Shown here in pieces: positions 1-9,363 of a stretch of 64,000 nt of DNA (the stretch's first letter is position 1; each line of letters starts with the position of its first letter). The DNA is from Flavihumibacter sp. ZG627 (GTDB lineage Bacteria; Bacteroidota; Bacteroidia; Chitinophagales; Chitinophagaceae). Where the stretch lies: positions 62,001-126,000 of the forward strand of contig NZ_JPHF01000009.1 of the NCBI RefSeq assembly GCF_000814325.1, in the 5' to 3' direction. Below the pieces are notes generated by a model. It was given only the letters and a program-made list of their open reading frames with translations. It searched no databases and was not told where the DNA came from. The translations under genes and the position numbers were made by a program.

Positions 1-1320
1 CAAAATACACACTATTCACTCCCGAAGATACTTAGCGCCTTTAAGATTGAGGCGCTTAATGATATGCAGATCGCTTCCATTGAAGCAAATAAAGCACATG
101 ATAACGTTCTGCTGCTTTCCGCTACAGGTTCCGGAAAAACACTGGCTTACCTGTTACCAATCCTTGAACTACTGGATAACTCAAAGAAAACTACACAAGC
201 TTTAATAATCGTGCCTTCCCGTGAACTGGCCTTGCAGATTGACCAGGTATTCCGCACTATGAGTACGGGTTATAAAGTAACCTGCTGCTATGGCGGTCAT
301 CTTCGTGAAACGGAGGAGAATAATCTTGTGGAGGCACCAGCGCTTATCATCGGAACACCTGGCAGGCTTGCGGATCATATTCGCAGGGGCAATATCACTG
401 CCGATACTATTGAGACACTGGTACTTGATGAATTTGACAAATCACTTGAGTTTGGGTTTGAAGAAGAGATGTCTTTTGTGGTGGGATCATTACCCGCCAT
501 AAAGAAACGTATCCTGGTTTCTGCAACCGATTCGGATGAAATGCCAAAATTCATCAATATGAAGGAAGCGGTTAAACTAAACTTCCTGACTGGTGAAGTA
601 CCTGAAATGCTGGCATACCAATACGTAAAAAGTGATGATAATGATAAATTGCAGACTTTGTTCCATTTGCTTTGCTTTGTAGGCAACCGTTCAGCGATCA
701 TCTTCTGCAACTACCGTGATGCCGTGGAAAGGGTTAGCAATTATCTAAAGGAACAGGGTATTGTTAATGTTTATTATCATGGTGCACTGGAACAGCCCGA
801 CAGGGATGCTGCTATAAATAAATTCCGTAATGGGAGTTCTAATGTACTGGTGACCACTGACCTTGCATCAAGAGGATTGGATATTCCAAACATCAGATAT
901 ATTATCCATTACCACCTTCCTGATAAAGAAGAGACATTTACGCACCGAAATGGACGTACGGCCAGGCAAGAAGCCAGCGGAACCGTTATACTTATTGTTT
1001 CACCCGAAGAAGAAATACCAGAATATGTGGATCCGAATATTCTGGAAATAGAATTGCCGGAAAAACAGGATCTACCGGAAAAACCTAAATGGACAACCTT
1101 TTACTTTTCTGCGGGAAAGAAAAATAAGATAAATAAGGTGGACCTGGTTGGCTTTCTTACGCAAAAGGGGGAGCTGAAAAAAGAAGATATCGGGTTGATA
1201 GAAGTGAAGGACTTCACCTCTTATGTTGCCATCAGAAAATCCAAAGCAAGCCATACCCTTAATCTTATCAAAGACCATAAGGTGAAGGGACAGAAAGTTA
1301 AGATCGAGGTTGCGAAGTAA
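1..1320 (+). CDS. DEAD-box ATP-dependent RNA helicase with DbpA-type RNA-binding tail (5' end outside window)
   Basis: The reading frame is open from base 1, so the true start lies upstream; the first ATG (64) is internal because a Q-motif-like stretch precedes it. Helicase motifs appear in order: Walker A ATGSGKT (about nt 121), PSRELALQ, TPGRLADH, motif II, SAT (about nt 517), TTDLASRGLDIPN, and HRNGRTAR (about nt 943). Motif II reads DEFD rather than DEAD. The last ~75 residues resemble the DbpA RNA-binding domain (GKKNKI...DLVGFL...IGLIEVKDFTSYVAI), which in DbpA binds 23S rRNA hairpin 92. Likely role: cytoplasmic RNP remodelling or ribosome assembly; the exact substrate is inferred. It converges with the GH43 gene on the other strand with a 6-base gap. 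Confidence 0.9.
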   Translation, partial: QNTHYSLPKILSAFKIEALNDMQIASIEANKAHDNVLLLSATGSGKTLAYLLPILELLDNSKKTTQALIIVPSRELALQIDQVFRTMSTGYKVTCCYGGHLRETEENNLVEAPALIIGTPGRLADHIRRGNITADTIETLVLDEFDKSLEFGFEEEMSFVVGSLPAIKKRILVSATDSDEMPKFINMKEAVKLNFLTGEVPEMLAYQYVKSDDNDKLQTLFHLLCFVGNRSAIIFCNYRDAVERVSNYLKEQGIVNVYYHGALEQPDRDAAINKFRNGSSNVLVTTDLASRGLDIPNIRYIIHYHLPDKEETFTHRNGRTARQEASGTVILIVSPEEEIPEYVDPNILEIELPEKQDLPEKPKWTTFYFSAGKKNKINKVDLVGFLTQKGELKKEDIGLIEVKDFTSYVAIRKSKASHTLNLIKDHKVKGQKVKIEVAK

Positions 1321-1326
1321 TATAGA

Positions 1327-2298
1327 TTACTGGATTCCCTCTGAGGTCATTTGCACTCTTTTCATACTACCATCTTCATTGTAAAATAACCGGTCGATAC
1401 AAACTGAGCGGCGGAAACTCCCGCCCTCCGTTGGTATTCCCCCGTTATGATAGATAAAATAGGAGCTGCCCTTGAAATCGATGATAGCCTGGTGATTGGT
1501 ATTTGAATTACCAGCGAGTTCATTCAGGATTCCTTTGAATTGCCATGGCCCATTAACTGAACGACTCATTGCATAGGCAATCTTTTCGGGAAACTGGTAG
1601 GCATAGGAAAGATAGTACCACCCATTTTTATGATGAACCCATGGCGCCTCGGTAAACGATGGAAGATCAACCGTTTTGATCTCACCTTCTAATTCTATCA
1701 TATTAGGTTTGAGGCGGGCATAGTAGCATTTGGTATTGCCCCAGAAAAGATAAGCCTGACCGTCTATATCAATTATTACGGAGGGATCAATATCATCCCA
1801 GAAAATGCTGGTAGCCTTTGTCATGTCATTCGTTATTAAAGCTTTACCTATAGCATCGCGGAATGGCCCATCCGGGCGATCCGCCACTGCCACACCTATA
1901 GATTTTCCGGGAATGCTCCCATGCTCTACCGTTACGTACCAATAAAATTTCCCATTACGTTCAATTACCTGCGATGCCCAGGCATCTCCTTTTGCCCAGC
2001 TGAAATCCCTGGCCCTGAGTGGCACAGCATGTTCAGTCCAGTAGACCATATCAGAAGAAGAAAAACATAACCATTCATTCATCACATACCCTTCTTTACG
2101 TGGAGGTGCTTCATCATGGCCTGCATAAAGCCAAACTTTATTTCCATAAATAAGGGCCGCGGGATCGGCTGTGTATTTATGAGTAATTATGGGATTACCC
2201 TTTGATGGAAAACTTGTGTCTGCACTGGCTTTTGCATCAGTTGCTAAAAGCAGGAAATAGCCTGATATTATAAGCGATAGAAGAAAACGATGTTTCAT
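1327..2298 (-). CDS. Secreted GH43 family glycosidase (arabinosidase/xylosidase type)
   Basis: A 323-residue protein from the ATG at 2298; an in-frame ATG at 2310 would add four residues before the signal peptide and is less likely. The N-terminus MKHRFLLSLIISGYF is a signal peptide. The five-bladed GH43 catalytic triad is visible: Asp in TADPAALIYG, Asp in DIDPSVIID, and Glu in TEAPW. The family removes arabinose or xylose from plant polysaccharides. The gene stands alone between the helicase and nrdA, but a perfect copy of the arabinose-locus operator lies just upstream at 2318-2340. It is therefore probably an arabinoside-acting enzyme controlled by AraR (inference). The exact linkage specificity cannot be read from sequence. 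Confidence 0.85.
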   Translation of the reverse strand: MKHRFLLSLIISGYFLLLATDAKASADTSFPSKGNPIITHKYTADPAALIYGNKVWLYAGHDEAPPRKEGYVMNEWLCFSSSDMVYWTEHAVPLRARDFSWAKGDAWASQVIERNGKFYWYVTVEHGSIPGKSIGVAVADRPDGPFRDAIGKALITNDMTKATSIFWDDIDPSVIIDIDGQAYLFWGNTKCYYARLKPNMIELEGEIKTVDLPSFTEAPWVHHKNGWYYLSYAYQFPEKIAYAMSRSVNGPWQFKGILNELAGNSNTNHQAIIDFKGSSYFIYHNGGIPTEGGSFRRSVCIDRLFYNEDGSMKRVQMTSEGIQ

Positions 2299-2317
2299 GA
2301 TGACAAGCATTGATTCT

Positions 2318-2340
2318 TATAAATGTAATTTATACATTTA
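2318..2340 (-). promoter_or_regulatory. Putative AraR operator upstream of GH43 gene
   Basis: A perfect inverted repeat ATAAATGT / ACATTTAT around a 7-base spacer, 20 bases upstream of the GH43 start. The core TAAATGT-N7-ACATTTA is identical to palindromes in front of araB and the arabinose susC. This is the basis for placing the gene in the arabinose regulon. Confidence 0.7.
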
Positions 2341-2381
2341 TTATCAAAACCAGATCATGTTTAGCGTTTCGGACCATCCAT

Positions 2382-2412
2382 ATAAAAAAGCAGCCTCCAG
2401 GGGAAGCCGCTT
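2382..2412 (-). terminator. Rho-independent terminator after nrdBA
   Basis: On the - strand an 11-bp stem (two G-U pairs) formed by 2402-2412 and 2388-2398 with a 3-base loop is followed by a run of six T. It lies 23 bases past the nrdA stop codon and ends the nrdB-nrdA transcript before the GH43 gene. Confidence 0.85.
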
Positions 2413-2434
2413 AAAGTATTATAACGTCGGTAAT

Positions 2435-4780
2435 TTATGAACCGCAGCTGATGCATCCCTCATCCATGGTACACACTGCACCTTCAGCAATTGGTACCGG
2501 GGCAATTTCATTAACTATTCCCTGCTTTTCGACAGTGAACTGTACCGCCTGCGAGGCTGCCTGCGTGCGCAGGTAGTACATACCGGTTTTGAGGCCTTTT
2601 TTCCAGGCATAGAAATGCATGGAAGTCAACTTAGAGGCTGTGGGATTGCTAACGAACAAATTCAAACTCTGGCTCTGGCAAATGTATGCACCCCTGTCAG
2701 CGGCCATATCAATGAGTGTCCGTTGTTTTATCTCCCAAACAGTTTTATAGAGTGCCCTTACATCTTCGGGTATGCTGGTGATACCTTGAATTGAACCATT
2801 CGCAGCGATGATATTGTTCTTCATCTCATTATTCCAGAGGCCAAGTGATATCAGGTCTTTTAATAGATGCTTGTTAACTATTACAAACTCACCACTTAAA
2901 ACACGCCTGCTATAAATATTAGAAGTATACGGCTCAAAACATTCGTTGTTCCCAAGAATCTGCGAAGTAGATGCCGTTGGCATTGGTGCAACCAGTAAGG
3001 AGTTCCTAACGCCAAATTCCATTACTTCCTTACGCAGACCATCCCAGTCATGTCGATCAGATGCCTTTATACCCCAGAGATCAAATTGAAACATTCCCAT
3101 TGACAAAGGCGATCCTGCGAAGGTTTCATAAGCCCCTTCAACTTTAGCAAGATCCTTACTTGCAGTCATCGCTGCAAAATATATTGTTTCGAAAATGTTC
3201 TTATTAAGAATCGAAGCAAGTTCAGATTCAAATGGGAGCCGCATCAGGATAAAAACATCTGCTAATCCCTGAACACCCAGCCCTATTGGGCGGTGACGCA
3301 TATTTGAACGACGCGCTTCCTCCACTGGATAATAATTCACATCGATGACCCTGTTAAGGTTTACAGCAACCTGGTAGGTGACTTCATATAATTTCTCGAA
3401 ATCGAATTTACCCTCACGTACAAATCGCGGAAGGGCGAGTGAAGCCAGGTTACAGACAGCTACTTCGTTAGCATCTGTATATTCCATGATCTCTGTACAA
3501 AGATTAGAGCTTTTTATAGTACCAAGGTTCTGTTGATTGCTCTTGCTGTTAGCAGCATCTTTATACAACAGGTATGGGGTTCCGGTTTCAATTTGTGCAT
3601 CGAGTACAGCGAACCATAATTCCTGTGCCTTGATGGTCTTACGGCCCCTGCCCTCTTGTTCATATCTTTCATACAACTTCTCAAATGCCTCGCCAAAGCA
3701 ATCCTGCAATCCTGGTGCCTCATTAGGACAAAATAAAGTCCAGTCACCATTTTCCTCAACCCGTTTCATAAACAAGTCTGGTATCCAAAGTGCATAGAAA
3801 AGATCACGGGCACGTAATTCTTCCTTGCCATGGTTTTTTCGCAAGTCAAGAAAGGAAAAAACATCCGCATGCCAGGGTTCAAGATAAATCGCGAAGGCGC
3901 CTTTACGCTTTCCACCTCCCTGGTCAACATACCTTGCTGTATCATTGAAAACCCGCAACATCGGGATTATGCCATTACTTGTTCCATTGGTTCCGCCAAT
4001 ATAGGATCCCGTTGCACGTATATTGTGAATAGCGAGGCCAATACCACCTGCACTTTGAGAAATTTTAGCAGTTTGTTTTAATGTATCATAGATCCCATCA
4101 ATACTATCATCCTTCATCGTCAGCAGGAAACAACTAGACAATTGAGGCTTTGGAGTTCCGGCATTAAACAAAGTTGGCGTTGCGTGTGTGAACCACCTTT
4201 CACTCATAAGGTGATACGTTTTTATTGCCTGTTCCATATCATGTTTATGGATACCAATGGCAACACGCATATAAAGATGTTGAGGTCGCTCGGCCACTTT
4301 GCCGTTTACACGGAGCAGGTATGATTTCTCAAGGGTTTTAAATCCGAAATAATCAAACCCAAAATCACGATCATATATTATTGTACTATCGAGCATTTCA
4401 GCATTTGCCTCAATGATCTCCATCACATCGTCTGCCACAAGGGGAAGTGATTTATTTGTGACAGAATCGGCATACTGGTGCAAGGCACGCATGGTCTCCG
4501 AGAAGGATTTCTTCGTATTCTTATGAAGGTTGCTTACGGCAATTCGCGAGGCCAGCAATGCGTAATCCGGATGGCGTGTTGTGAGTGCTGCGGCCATTTC
4601 AGCAGCAAGGTTATCGAGTTCAGTGGTACTAACTCCATCATAAATACCTTCAATTGTCTTCTTGGCTATATCAATTACATCGACCATTGGGCTGAGTCCA
4701 TAGGATAGCTTTTGTATACGGGCTGTTATTTTATCGAACTTAACGGCCTCTTTTCTACCGTTTCTTTTAATTACAAACAT
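2435..4780 (-). CDS. nrdA: Ribonucleoside-diphosphate reductase class Ia, alpha (large) subunit
   Basis: This 781-residue protein reduces ribonucleoside diphosphates to deoxy forms for DNA synthesis. An ATP-cone allosteric domain occupies the first ~90 residues ([18 protein letters not shown]). The catalytic barrel shows [33 protein letters not shown], the active-site NLCTEI segment with Asn-Cys-Glu, and [19 protein letters not shown]. The C-terminal tail ends in a CISC dithiol ([12 protein letters not shown]), which reloads the active site from thioredoxin or glutaredoxin. It follows nrdB by 28 bases in the same transcript, which begins with a cobalamin riboswitch. Length and motifs are typical of a full-length functional subunit. 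Confidence 0.97.
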   Translation of the reverse strand: MFVIKRNGRKEAVKFDKITARIQKLSYGLSPMVDVIDIAKKTIEGIYDGVSTTELDNLAAEMAAALTTRHPDYALLASRIAVSNLHKNTKKSFSETMRALHQYADSVTNKSLPLVADDVMEIIEANAEMLDSTIIYDRDFGFDYFGFKTLEKSYLLRVNGKVAERPQHLYMRVAIGIHKHDMEQAIKTYHLMSERWFTHATPTLFNAGTPKPQLSSCFLLTMKDDSIDGIYDTLKQTAKISQSAGGIGLAIHNIRATGSYIGGTNGTSNGIIPMLRVFNDTARYVDQGGGKRKGAFAIYLEPWHADVFSFLDLRKNHGKEELRARDLFYALWIPDLFMKRVEENGDWTLFCPNEAPGLQDCFGEAFEKLYERYEQEGRGRKTIKAQELWFAVLDAQIETGTPYLLYKDAANSKSNQQNLGTIKSSNLCTEIMEYTDANEVAVCNLASLALPRFVREGKFDFEKLYEVTYQVAVNLNRVIDVNYYPVEEARRSNMRHRPIGLGVQGLADVFILMRLPFESELASILNKNIFETIYFAAMTASKDLAKVEGAYETFAGSPLSMGMFQFDLWGIKASDRHDWDGLRKEVMEFGVRNSLLVAPMPTASTSQILGNNECFEPYTSNIYSRRVLSGEFVIVNKHLLKDLISLGLWNNEMKNNIIAANGSIQGITSIPEDVRALYKTVWEIKQRTLIDMAADRGAYICQSQSLNLFVSNPTASKLTSMHFYAWKKGLKTGMYYLRTQAASQAVQFTVEKQGIVNEIAPVPIAEGAVCTMDEGCISCGS

Positions 4781-4808
4781 ATCAATGATTTATAGGTAGG
4801 CAATGGTT

Positions 4809-5780
4809 TTAAAAGTCTTCCTCAAGGGAGAATGTTTGTCCGGATGCACCAGTCATCACACCTGATTTTTGGTAATCCCCCACGCGCTTTTCAAAGAAAT
4901 TGGTTTTGCCTTGAAGCGAAATCATCTCCATGAAGTCAAATGGATTTGTGGTATTGTAGAGTTTAGTATACCCCAGTTCACCCAGCCAGCGGTCGGCTAC
5001 AAATTCAATATACTGCTGCATAAGTCTTGCATTCATCCCTATAAGGTCAACAGGCAAAGCCTCGGTAACAAATTCTTTTTCAATTGCTACAGCATCGCTT
5101 ATAATAGCGTGTACAGCTTCCTGTGAGAGTTTTTGTGAGAGCATACTGTAAAGAAGGCATGCAAACTCGCAATGCATTCCCTCGTCTCTGCTAATAAGCT
5201 CGTTGCTGAAGGTTAGACCAGGCATTAATCCTCTTTTCTTCATCCAGAATATAGAACAAAAACTTCCACTAAAGAAGATGCCTTCCACCGCTGCGAATGC
5301 AACCAGTCTTTCAGAGAAAGAGCCATTCTCTATCCAACGCAAAGCCCATTCAGCTTTTTTCTTAACTGCAGGCACTGTATCGATAGCGTGAAAGAGTTTA
5401 TCTTTTGCTACAGGATCTTTTACATAGGTATCAATAAGTAATGCATATGTTTCGGAGTGGATATTTTCCATCATGATCTGAAAACCATAAAAGCAGCGTG
5501 CTTCCGGTAGTTGAACCTCACTCATAAAGTTCACAGCCAGGTTTTCATTTACAATACCATCACTGGCAGCAAAGAAGGCAAGAACATGACTCAGGAAATG
5601 CCGCTCTCCATCATTAAGGGCGGCCCAGTCGGTCAGGTCTGCACTAAGATCAATCTCTTCTGCAGTCCAGAAACTGGCTTCATGTTTCTTATACATTTCC
5701 CAAACCTTGGGGTAGTTGATAGGAAGGATCACAAAACGGTCCTTGTTTTCCCTTAGCAACAATTCATTCTCATTCGACAT
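4809..5780 (-). CDS. nrdB: Ribonucleoside-diphosphate reductase class Ia, beta (radical-generating) subunit
   Basis: A ferritin-like R2 subunit of 323 residues starting at MSNENE; an ATG three codons upstream (5789) is possible. It holds the diiron site and the stable tyrosyl radical. The cluster [10 protein letters not shown] contains the Glu, His and radical Tyr (Tyr four residues after the His), and [10 protein letters not shown] supplies the distal Glu and His. The C-terminal [10 protein letters not shown] is the tail that docks on the alpha subunit. It is the first gene of nrdB-nrdA and is preceded by a ~170-base leader downstream of a cobalamin aptamer. Expression is therefore predicted to fall when adenosylcobalamin is plentiful. 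Confidence 0.97.
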   Translation of the reverse strand: MSNENELLLRENKDRFVILPINYPKVWEMYKKHEASFWTAEEIDLSADLTDWAALNDGERHFLSHVLAFFAASDGIVNENLAVNFMSEVQLPEARCFYGFQIMMENIHSETYALLIDTYVKDPVAKDKLFHAIDTVPAVKKKAEWALRWIENGSFSERLVAFAAVEGIFFSGSFCSIFWMKKRGLMPGLTFSNELISRDEGMHCEFACLLYSMLSQKLSQEAVHAIISDAVAIEKEFVTEALPVDLIGMNARLMQQYIEFVADRWLGELGYTKLYNTTNPFDFMEMISLQGKTNFFEKRVGDYQKSGVMTGASGQTFSLEEDF

Positions 5781-5846
5781 ATCGATCATTTTAATTTTTT
5801 CTCAATACCGGTTTGAATACAAGGGAGTGGCGTCGGGGAACCCCTG

Positions 5847-5869
5847 GTCATCGGCAATTGCCATGACCT
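5847..5869 (-). repeat. Perfect inverted repeat in nrdB leader
   Basis: The arms ggtcat/atgacc and ggcaa/ttgcc form a near-perfect hairpin between the cobalamin aptamer and the nrdB start. A second short hairpin (around 5831-5846, cggggaacccc) lies next to it. These are candidates for the expression platform of the riboswitch, but no T-run follows, so a classic terminator is not evident. Confidence 0.5.
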
Positions 5870-5949
5870 AAGTTCGGACGCGCGTCCTGAGATGTGACGC
5901 TTACACCTTGCCTGTACCTTACGCGGGAAGGTCCCAAACAAAAAATAGT

Positions 5950-6060
5950 ATCGGCAGGTGTCTGGCTTGTAACATGGTTACTTACAGTTGCCCGTCAGCC
6001 CGTGATTTGCACACGATTCCCTATTAAGCGAACCAGCTCAGAGCCGGACGCACCGAAATA
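5950..6060 (-). promoter_or_regulatory. Cobalamin (AdoCbl) riboswitch controlling nrdBA
   Basis: On the - strand the conserved cobalamin aptamer elements occur in order: TAGGGAA, then GTGnnAATCAC-like GTGTGCAAATCACGG, GCTGACGGGCAACTGTAA, and the B12 box AAGCCAGACACCTGCC (5954-5969). Short pairing between 6054-6057 and 5952-5955 can close the P1 stem. The orientation points to nrdB, not to the divergent transporter gene. Control of B12-independent class I reductase by a B12 riboswitch is known from Streptomyces; here it is read directly from sequence in a Bacteroidota context. Confidence 0.93.
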
Positions 6061-6212
6061 ATTAATTGCATGAACTGGAACGAAAATACCTTCAATCGGC
6101 TATGAAAGAGTTAATACTTTTTCACACCTGTGGATAGATTGCAAAACTGTTATCAATAGGATAACAATTGTTTAAAATTGCCTTTATAGTGGGGTGTTAC
6201 TTTGGCAATTCA

Positions 6213-7493
6213 ATGCCTACAACAGCCACGCTATTAAGGAGGGCAAAGCAGAACAGCCGCAAGGACATGCTCCTGTCAGCCTTTGCTGCATTTTTAACCT
6301 ATTTCTGCATGTATGGTTATCGAAAAGCTATTGGTGCAGGCACATATGATGGATTATCAGCTTTGGGTATCTCCTTCAAATCAGCACTTATTATTTTCCA
6401 GGTATTGGGTTATATGAGTGCCAAGTTTATTGGTATCCCCTTTATTGCCTCCCTCAAAAATGACAAACGGACCTTATATATTCTATTACTTATAAGTATG
6501 GCACATTTGAGCCTGTTACTAATGGCATTGATACCTTTACCTTATAATGTTTTATTACTTTTCATTAACGGATTAGGGTTAGGATTAATTTGGGGCCTTG
6601 TATTCAGCTTCATTGAAGGACGGCGGCAAACCGATTTTATTGCACTGATGTTGAGTATAAACTTCATTTTCAGTTCGGGTGTCATTAAAACAATTGGCCT
6701 TTACTTGATTTATAACTGGAATATCCCAGAGATCAATATGCCTTTTGCAGTGGGTTGTATTTTTTTCCCGTTATTAATAGTTTCTCTCCTGCTTCTGAAT
6801 AAGGTACCCCCCCCCACCGATGAAGAAAAAAAGGAACGTGGAATACGCACGCCCATCACTGCCCATCAACGGGTGGAATTGTTCAGGCTATTTATGCCTG
6901 GACTGATATGCATAATATCCATTAATTTACTATTGACCATTTTGCGCGAGATAAAAGATAATTACTCCGTCGAAATTATTAATTCGATTAGGCCAAATTC
7001 GGCTCCATCTATATTCACACTAATGGAATCCTTATCTGCTTTGGTGGTGCTCATTTTCCTGATAAGCCTTTCAGGGCTGCGAAACCATATCAGAAGCCTG
7101 CTTAGGCAGCACCTGGTTATTATTAGTGGCTTCCTCGCTATTTCCATCTGCACCGTTATGCTTTATTTTGGCAAAGGAGACCCCATTTCACTTCTTGTAT
7201 TATTTACTATTGGCCTTTACCTCAGCTATAACACGTTGCAATGCCTTTTCTTTGAGAGGTTTGTAGCAGCGTTCAAGGTGAGGGGTAACACCGGATTCTT
7301 TTTTTACCTTATGGATTCGATAGCTTATCTGGGTAGTTGCTTCCTGATTCTTAATAAAGAGTTGAACCATACAACAACAGGCTGGCTTACTTACTTCATC
7401 GGTTTAGGCATACTATTCGGAATTCTTGGAACACTCATCACACTATTCAGTTGGAATTACTTTAATAATAAATATGCAGCCCAAAACACCTGA
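6213..7493 (+). CDS. DUF5690-family MFS-like membrane transporter
   Basis: A protein of 426 residues with about 11-12 hydrophobic segments. The start is taken as ATG 6213 (MPTTATLLRRAKQ); the longer frame needs a TTG start at 6168 and adds 15 residues. The first membrane segment carries FCMYGYRKAIGAGTY, a signature I associate with the Bacteroidota family DUF5690, a distant relative of major-facilitator sugar-phosphate carriers. It leads a tight + strand operon: the FAD oxidoreductase begins 5 bases downstream and the HAD hydrolase overlaps that. In this context a role in importing an organophosphorus compound across the inner membrane is inferred. The family assignment is from memory of its motif, not from a search. 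Confidence 0.75.
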   Translation: MPTTATLLRRAKQNSRKDMLLSAFAAFLTYFCMYGYRKAIGAGTYDGLSALGISFKSALIIFQVLGYMSAKFIGIPFIASLKNDKRTLYILLLISMAHLSLLLMALIPLPYNVLLLFINGLGLGLIWGLVFSFIEGRRQTDFIALMLSINFIFSSGVIKTIGLYLIYNWNIPEINMPFAVGCIFFPLLIVSLLLLNKVPPPTDEEKKERGIRTPITAHQRVELFRLFMPGLICIISINLLLTILREIKDNYSVEIINSIRPNSAPSIFTLMESLSALVVLIFLISLSGLRNHIRSLLRQHLVIISGFLAISICTVMLYFGKGDPISLLVLFTIGLYLSYNTLQCLFFERFVAAFKVRGNTGFFFYLMDSIAYLGSCFLILNKELNHTTTGWLTYFIGLGILFGILGTLITLFSWNYFNNKYAAQNT

Positions 7494-7498
7494 CAATT

Positions 7499-8656
7499 AT
7501 GGCCATACAACACTTTGATCTGATCATCACCGGTGCTGGGGTACTGGGATGTTTTCATGCGTATCATGCTTCTATGAAAGGATTGAAAGTATTACTCCTT
7601 GAAAAAGATTTCAAGCCGCAGGAAGCCAGTGTCAGGAATTTTGGACAGGTGGTGCCTTCTGGAATGAGCCAGGGTAAATGGCAGGATTATGGACGAAGAA
7701 GTCTTGAGATCTATCAGTCAATTCAAGCAAAATTTGATATCACTGTTCGCCGGCATGGCACTATTTACCTGGCATCAGATAGTACTGAGATGACGTTGAT
7801 TGAAGAACTGGGTGCTATTAATCAGAAAATCGGCTATTCATCAACAATATATGATAAGGAAACATGTCTTGAAAAATATCAGGGACTACGTGCTTCATAT
7901 TGCACGGGCGGATTATTCTTTGAAGAAGAATTAACGGTAGAGCCTACCCGAATGATTCATCACTTGATAGCATTTATGAAGGAGCAGTTATTACTTCAAT
8001 ACAAACCCCTTTCCTTTGTACGTTCAGTTGTATACAAAGGGGATCGTTGTATAGTAGAAACAGGCAGTGGAGAGATGTTCAGTTCTGACCATGTGCTTAT
8101 TTGTAACGGTCGTGACTTCAAAACGCTGTATCCCCATCTGTTCTATAAAAGTGATATTGAAATTTCCAAACTTCAGATGATGCGGACATCTCCCATGAAT
8201 GATTTTACTCTACCGGGTTCAGTACTTAGCGGTTTAAGTATAAAGCGCTATGAAAGTTTCCGCGAATGCCCATCATATAAAAAACTTGATGCATCGGAGA
8301 TCAATGAGAACTGCAGAAAATGGGGAATTCACATCCTGTTCAAACAAGCAAATGATGGCAGCATAATTATTGGCGATTCTCACGAGTATGCAGAAGCAAA
8401 GAACGCAGATCAGTTGGGATATGATATAAATCAGGTTATCAATGATATTATCCTGCATGAGGCCCAGCGAATGTTCCGGTTTCCCCATTGGAATATTGCC
8501 CGGCAATGGAATGGATACTACTCACAAAGAAGGGGCCATGATCTGTTCATGGAATATGCAGATAAAAATGTATTGATCATAACGGCCATTGGTGGAAAAG
8601 GAATGACCGCTAGTGCTGGTTTGGCTGAAGCAAACATTCATAAACTATTTGATTAA
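7499..8656 (+). CDS. FAD-dependent oxidoreductase, TIGR03364 / PbfD-like (phosphonate-associated)
   Basis: A 385-residue DAO-family flavoprotein. The N-terminal Rossmann motif is GAGVLG (residues ~12-17), followed by an acidic residue in LLLEKD. A second conserved element RNFGQVVPSGMS follows, and GGKGMTASAGLAE closes the FAD site near the C-terminus. The family TIGR03364 is recurrently found in phosphonate-degradation clusters. Characterised relatives oxidatively deaminate 2-aminoethylphosphonate derivatives to phosphonoacetaldehyde. The next gene, overlapping by one base (TAATG), is a phosphonatase-like hydrolase that could use exactly this product. The enzyme is cytoplasmic; the substrate is inferred from context. 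A general D-amino-acid or glycine oxidase role is the main alternative. Confidence 0.8.
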   Translation: MAIQHFDLIITGAGVLGCFHAYHASMKGLKVLLLEKDFKPQEASVRNFGQVVPSGMSQGKWQDYGRRSLEIYQSIQAKFDITVRRHGTIYLASDSTEMTLIEELGAINQKIGYSSTIYDKETCLEKYQGLRASYCTGGLFFEEELTVEPTRMIHHLIAFMKEQLLLQYKPLSFVRSVVYKGDRCIVETGSGEMFSSDHVLICNGRDFKTLYPHLFYKSDIEISKLQMMRTSPMNDFTLPGSVLSGLSIKRYESFRECPSYKKLDASEINENCRKWGIHILFKQANDGSIIIGDSHEYAEAKNADQLGYDINQVINDIILHEAQRMFRFPHWNIARQWNGYYSQRRGHDLFMEYADKNVLIITAIGGKGMTASAGLAEANIHKLFD

Positions 8657-9363
8657 TGAAAATTATCCTGGACTGCAGGTTAGTGATCTGTGATATGGCA
8701 GGCACTACCGTTACAGATAATCATGAGGTAGAATTGTGCTTTTCAAAAGCAGCCAGACAAACAGGCCTGGAGATAACTGATGCCGAAATCCTTGCCGTAC
8801 AAGGCTGGGGCAAAAGGCATGTTTTTGAAGTATTCTGGGAAAAGATGATTGGTGCCAGAAATGAAATCTGGCTGAGAAAGGTTGACCGGTCTTTTGAAGT
8901 TTTCCGGAAGATTCTTGAAGAGCATTACATGAGCCATCGCGTAACTCCAACCATAGGATGCATGGAGTTATTTGAATTCCTTAAATCCAATAAAGTTCAT
9001 ATTGCCCTTACAACCGGATTTTACCGAAAAGTTGCTGATATTATTCTCAATCAGTTGGGATGGATGGAAAATGGTATCGTTGACTTTTCAGTGGCCAGTG
9101 ATGAGGTAGCAAATGGAAGACCACATGCAGATATGATCCGTAAAGCAATGCAGACGCTTTCAATCAGCGACCGGAAAACAGTAATTAATATCGGAGACAC
9201 ACCATCTGATATTCAATCAGGTAAAAATGCTGGTTGCTTATTATCCTGCTGTGTAACTAATGGTACGCATACAAGTGAACAACTTGCGCCATTTGAGGCA
9301 GATCGAAGTTTCGGTTCAATGCTTGATTTCCGCAACTGGTTAGAGAGAAAACTATTACGCTAA
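8656..9363 (+). CDS. Phosphonatase-like HAD hydrolase (phosphonoacetaldehyde hydrolase type)
   Basis: A 235-residue haloacid-dehalogenase hydrolase with a C1 cap. Motif I is CDMAGTT: nucleophile Asp13, with Ala at the position where phosphatases have the second Asp. This DxAGTT form is typical of phosphonatases (PhnX and the TIGR03351 group). The cap contains GWGKRH with Lys53, matching in position the Schiff-base lysine of PhnX. LTTGF is motif II, GRPHADM lies in motif III, and GDTPSDIQSG is motif IV. Predicted reaction: phosphonoacetaldehyde to acetaldehyde and phosphate. It is translationally coupled to the FAD oxidoreductase by a one-base overlap. Its last four bases overlap the convergent HD-domain gene. 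Confidence 0.82.
   Translation: MKIILDCRLVICDMAGTTVTDNHEVELCFSKAARQTGLEITDAEILAVQGWGKRHVFEVFWEKMIGARNEIWLRKVDRSFEVFRKILEEHYMSHRVTPTIGCMELFEFLKSNKVHIALTTGFYRKVADIILNQLGWMENGIVDFSVASDEVANGRPHADMIRKAMQTLSISDRKTVINIGDTPSDIQSGKNAGCLLSCCVTNGTHTSEQLAPFEADRSFGSMLDFRNWLERKLLR

Noticed and set aside
5950-6060. Cobalamin riboswitch acting on the DUF5690 transporter
   Set aside because: The aptamer reads in order only on the - strand, so it is in the nrdB transcript and not in that of the + strand gene.
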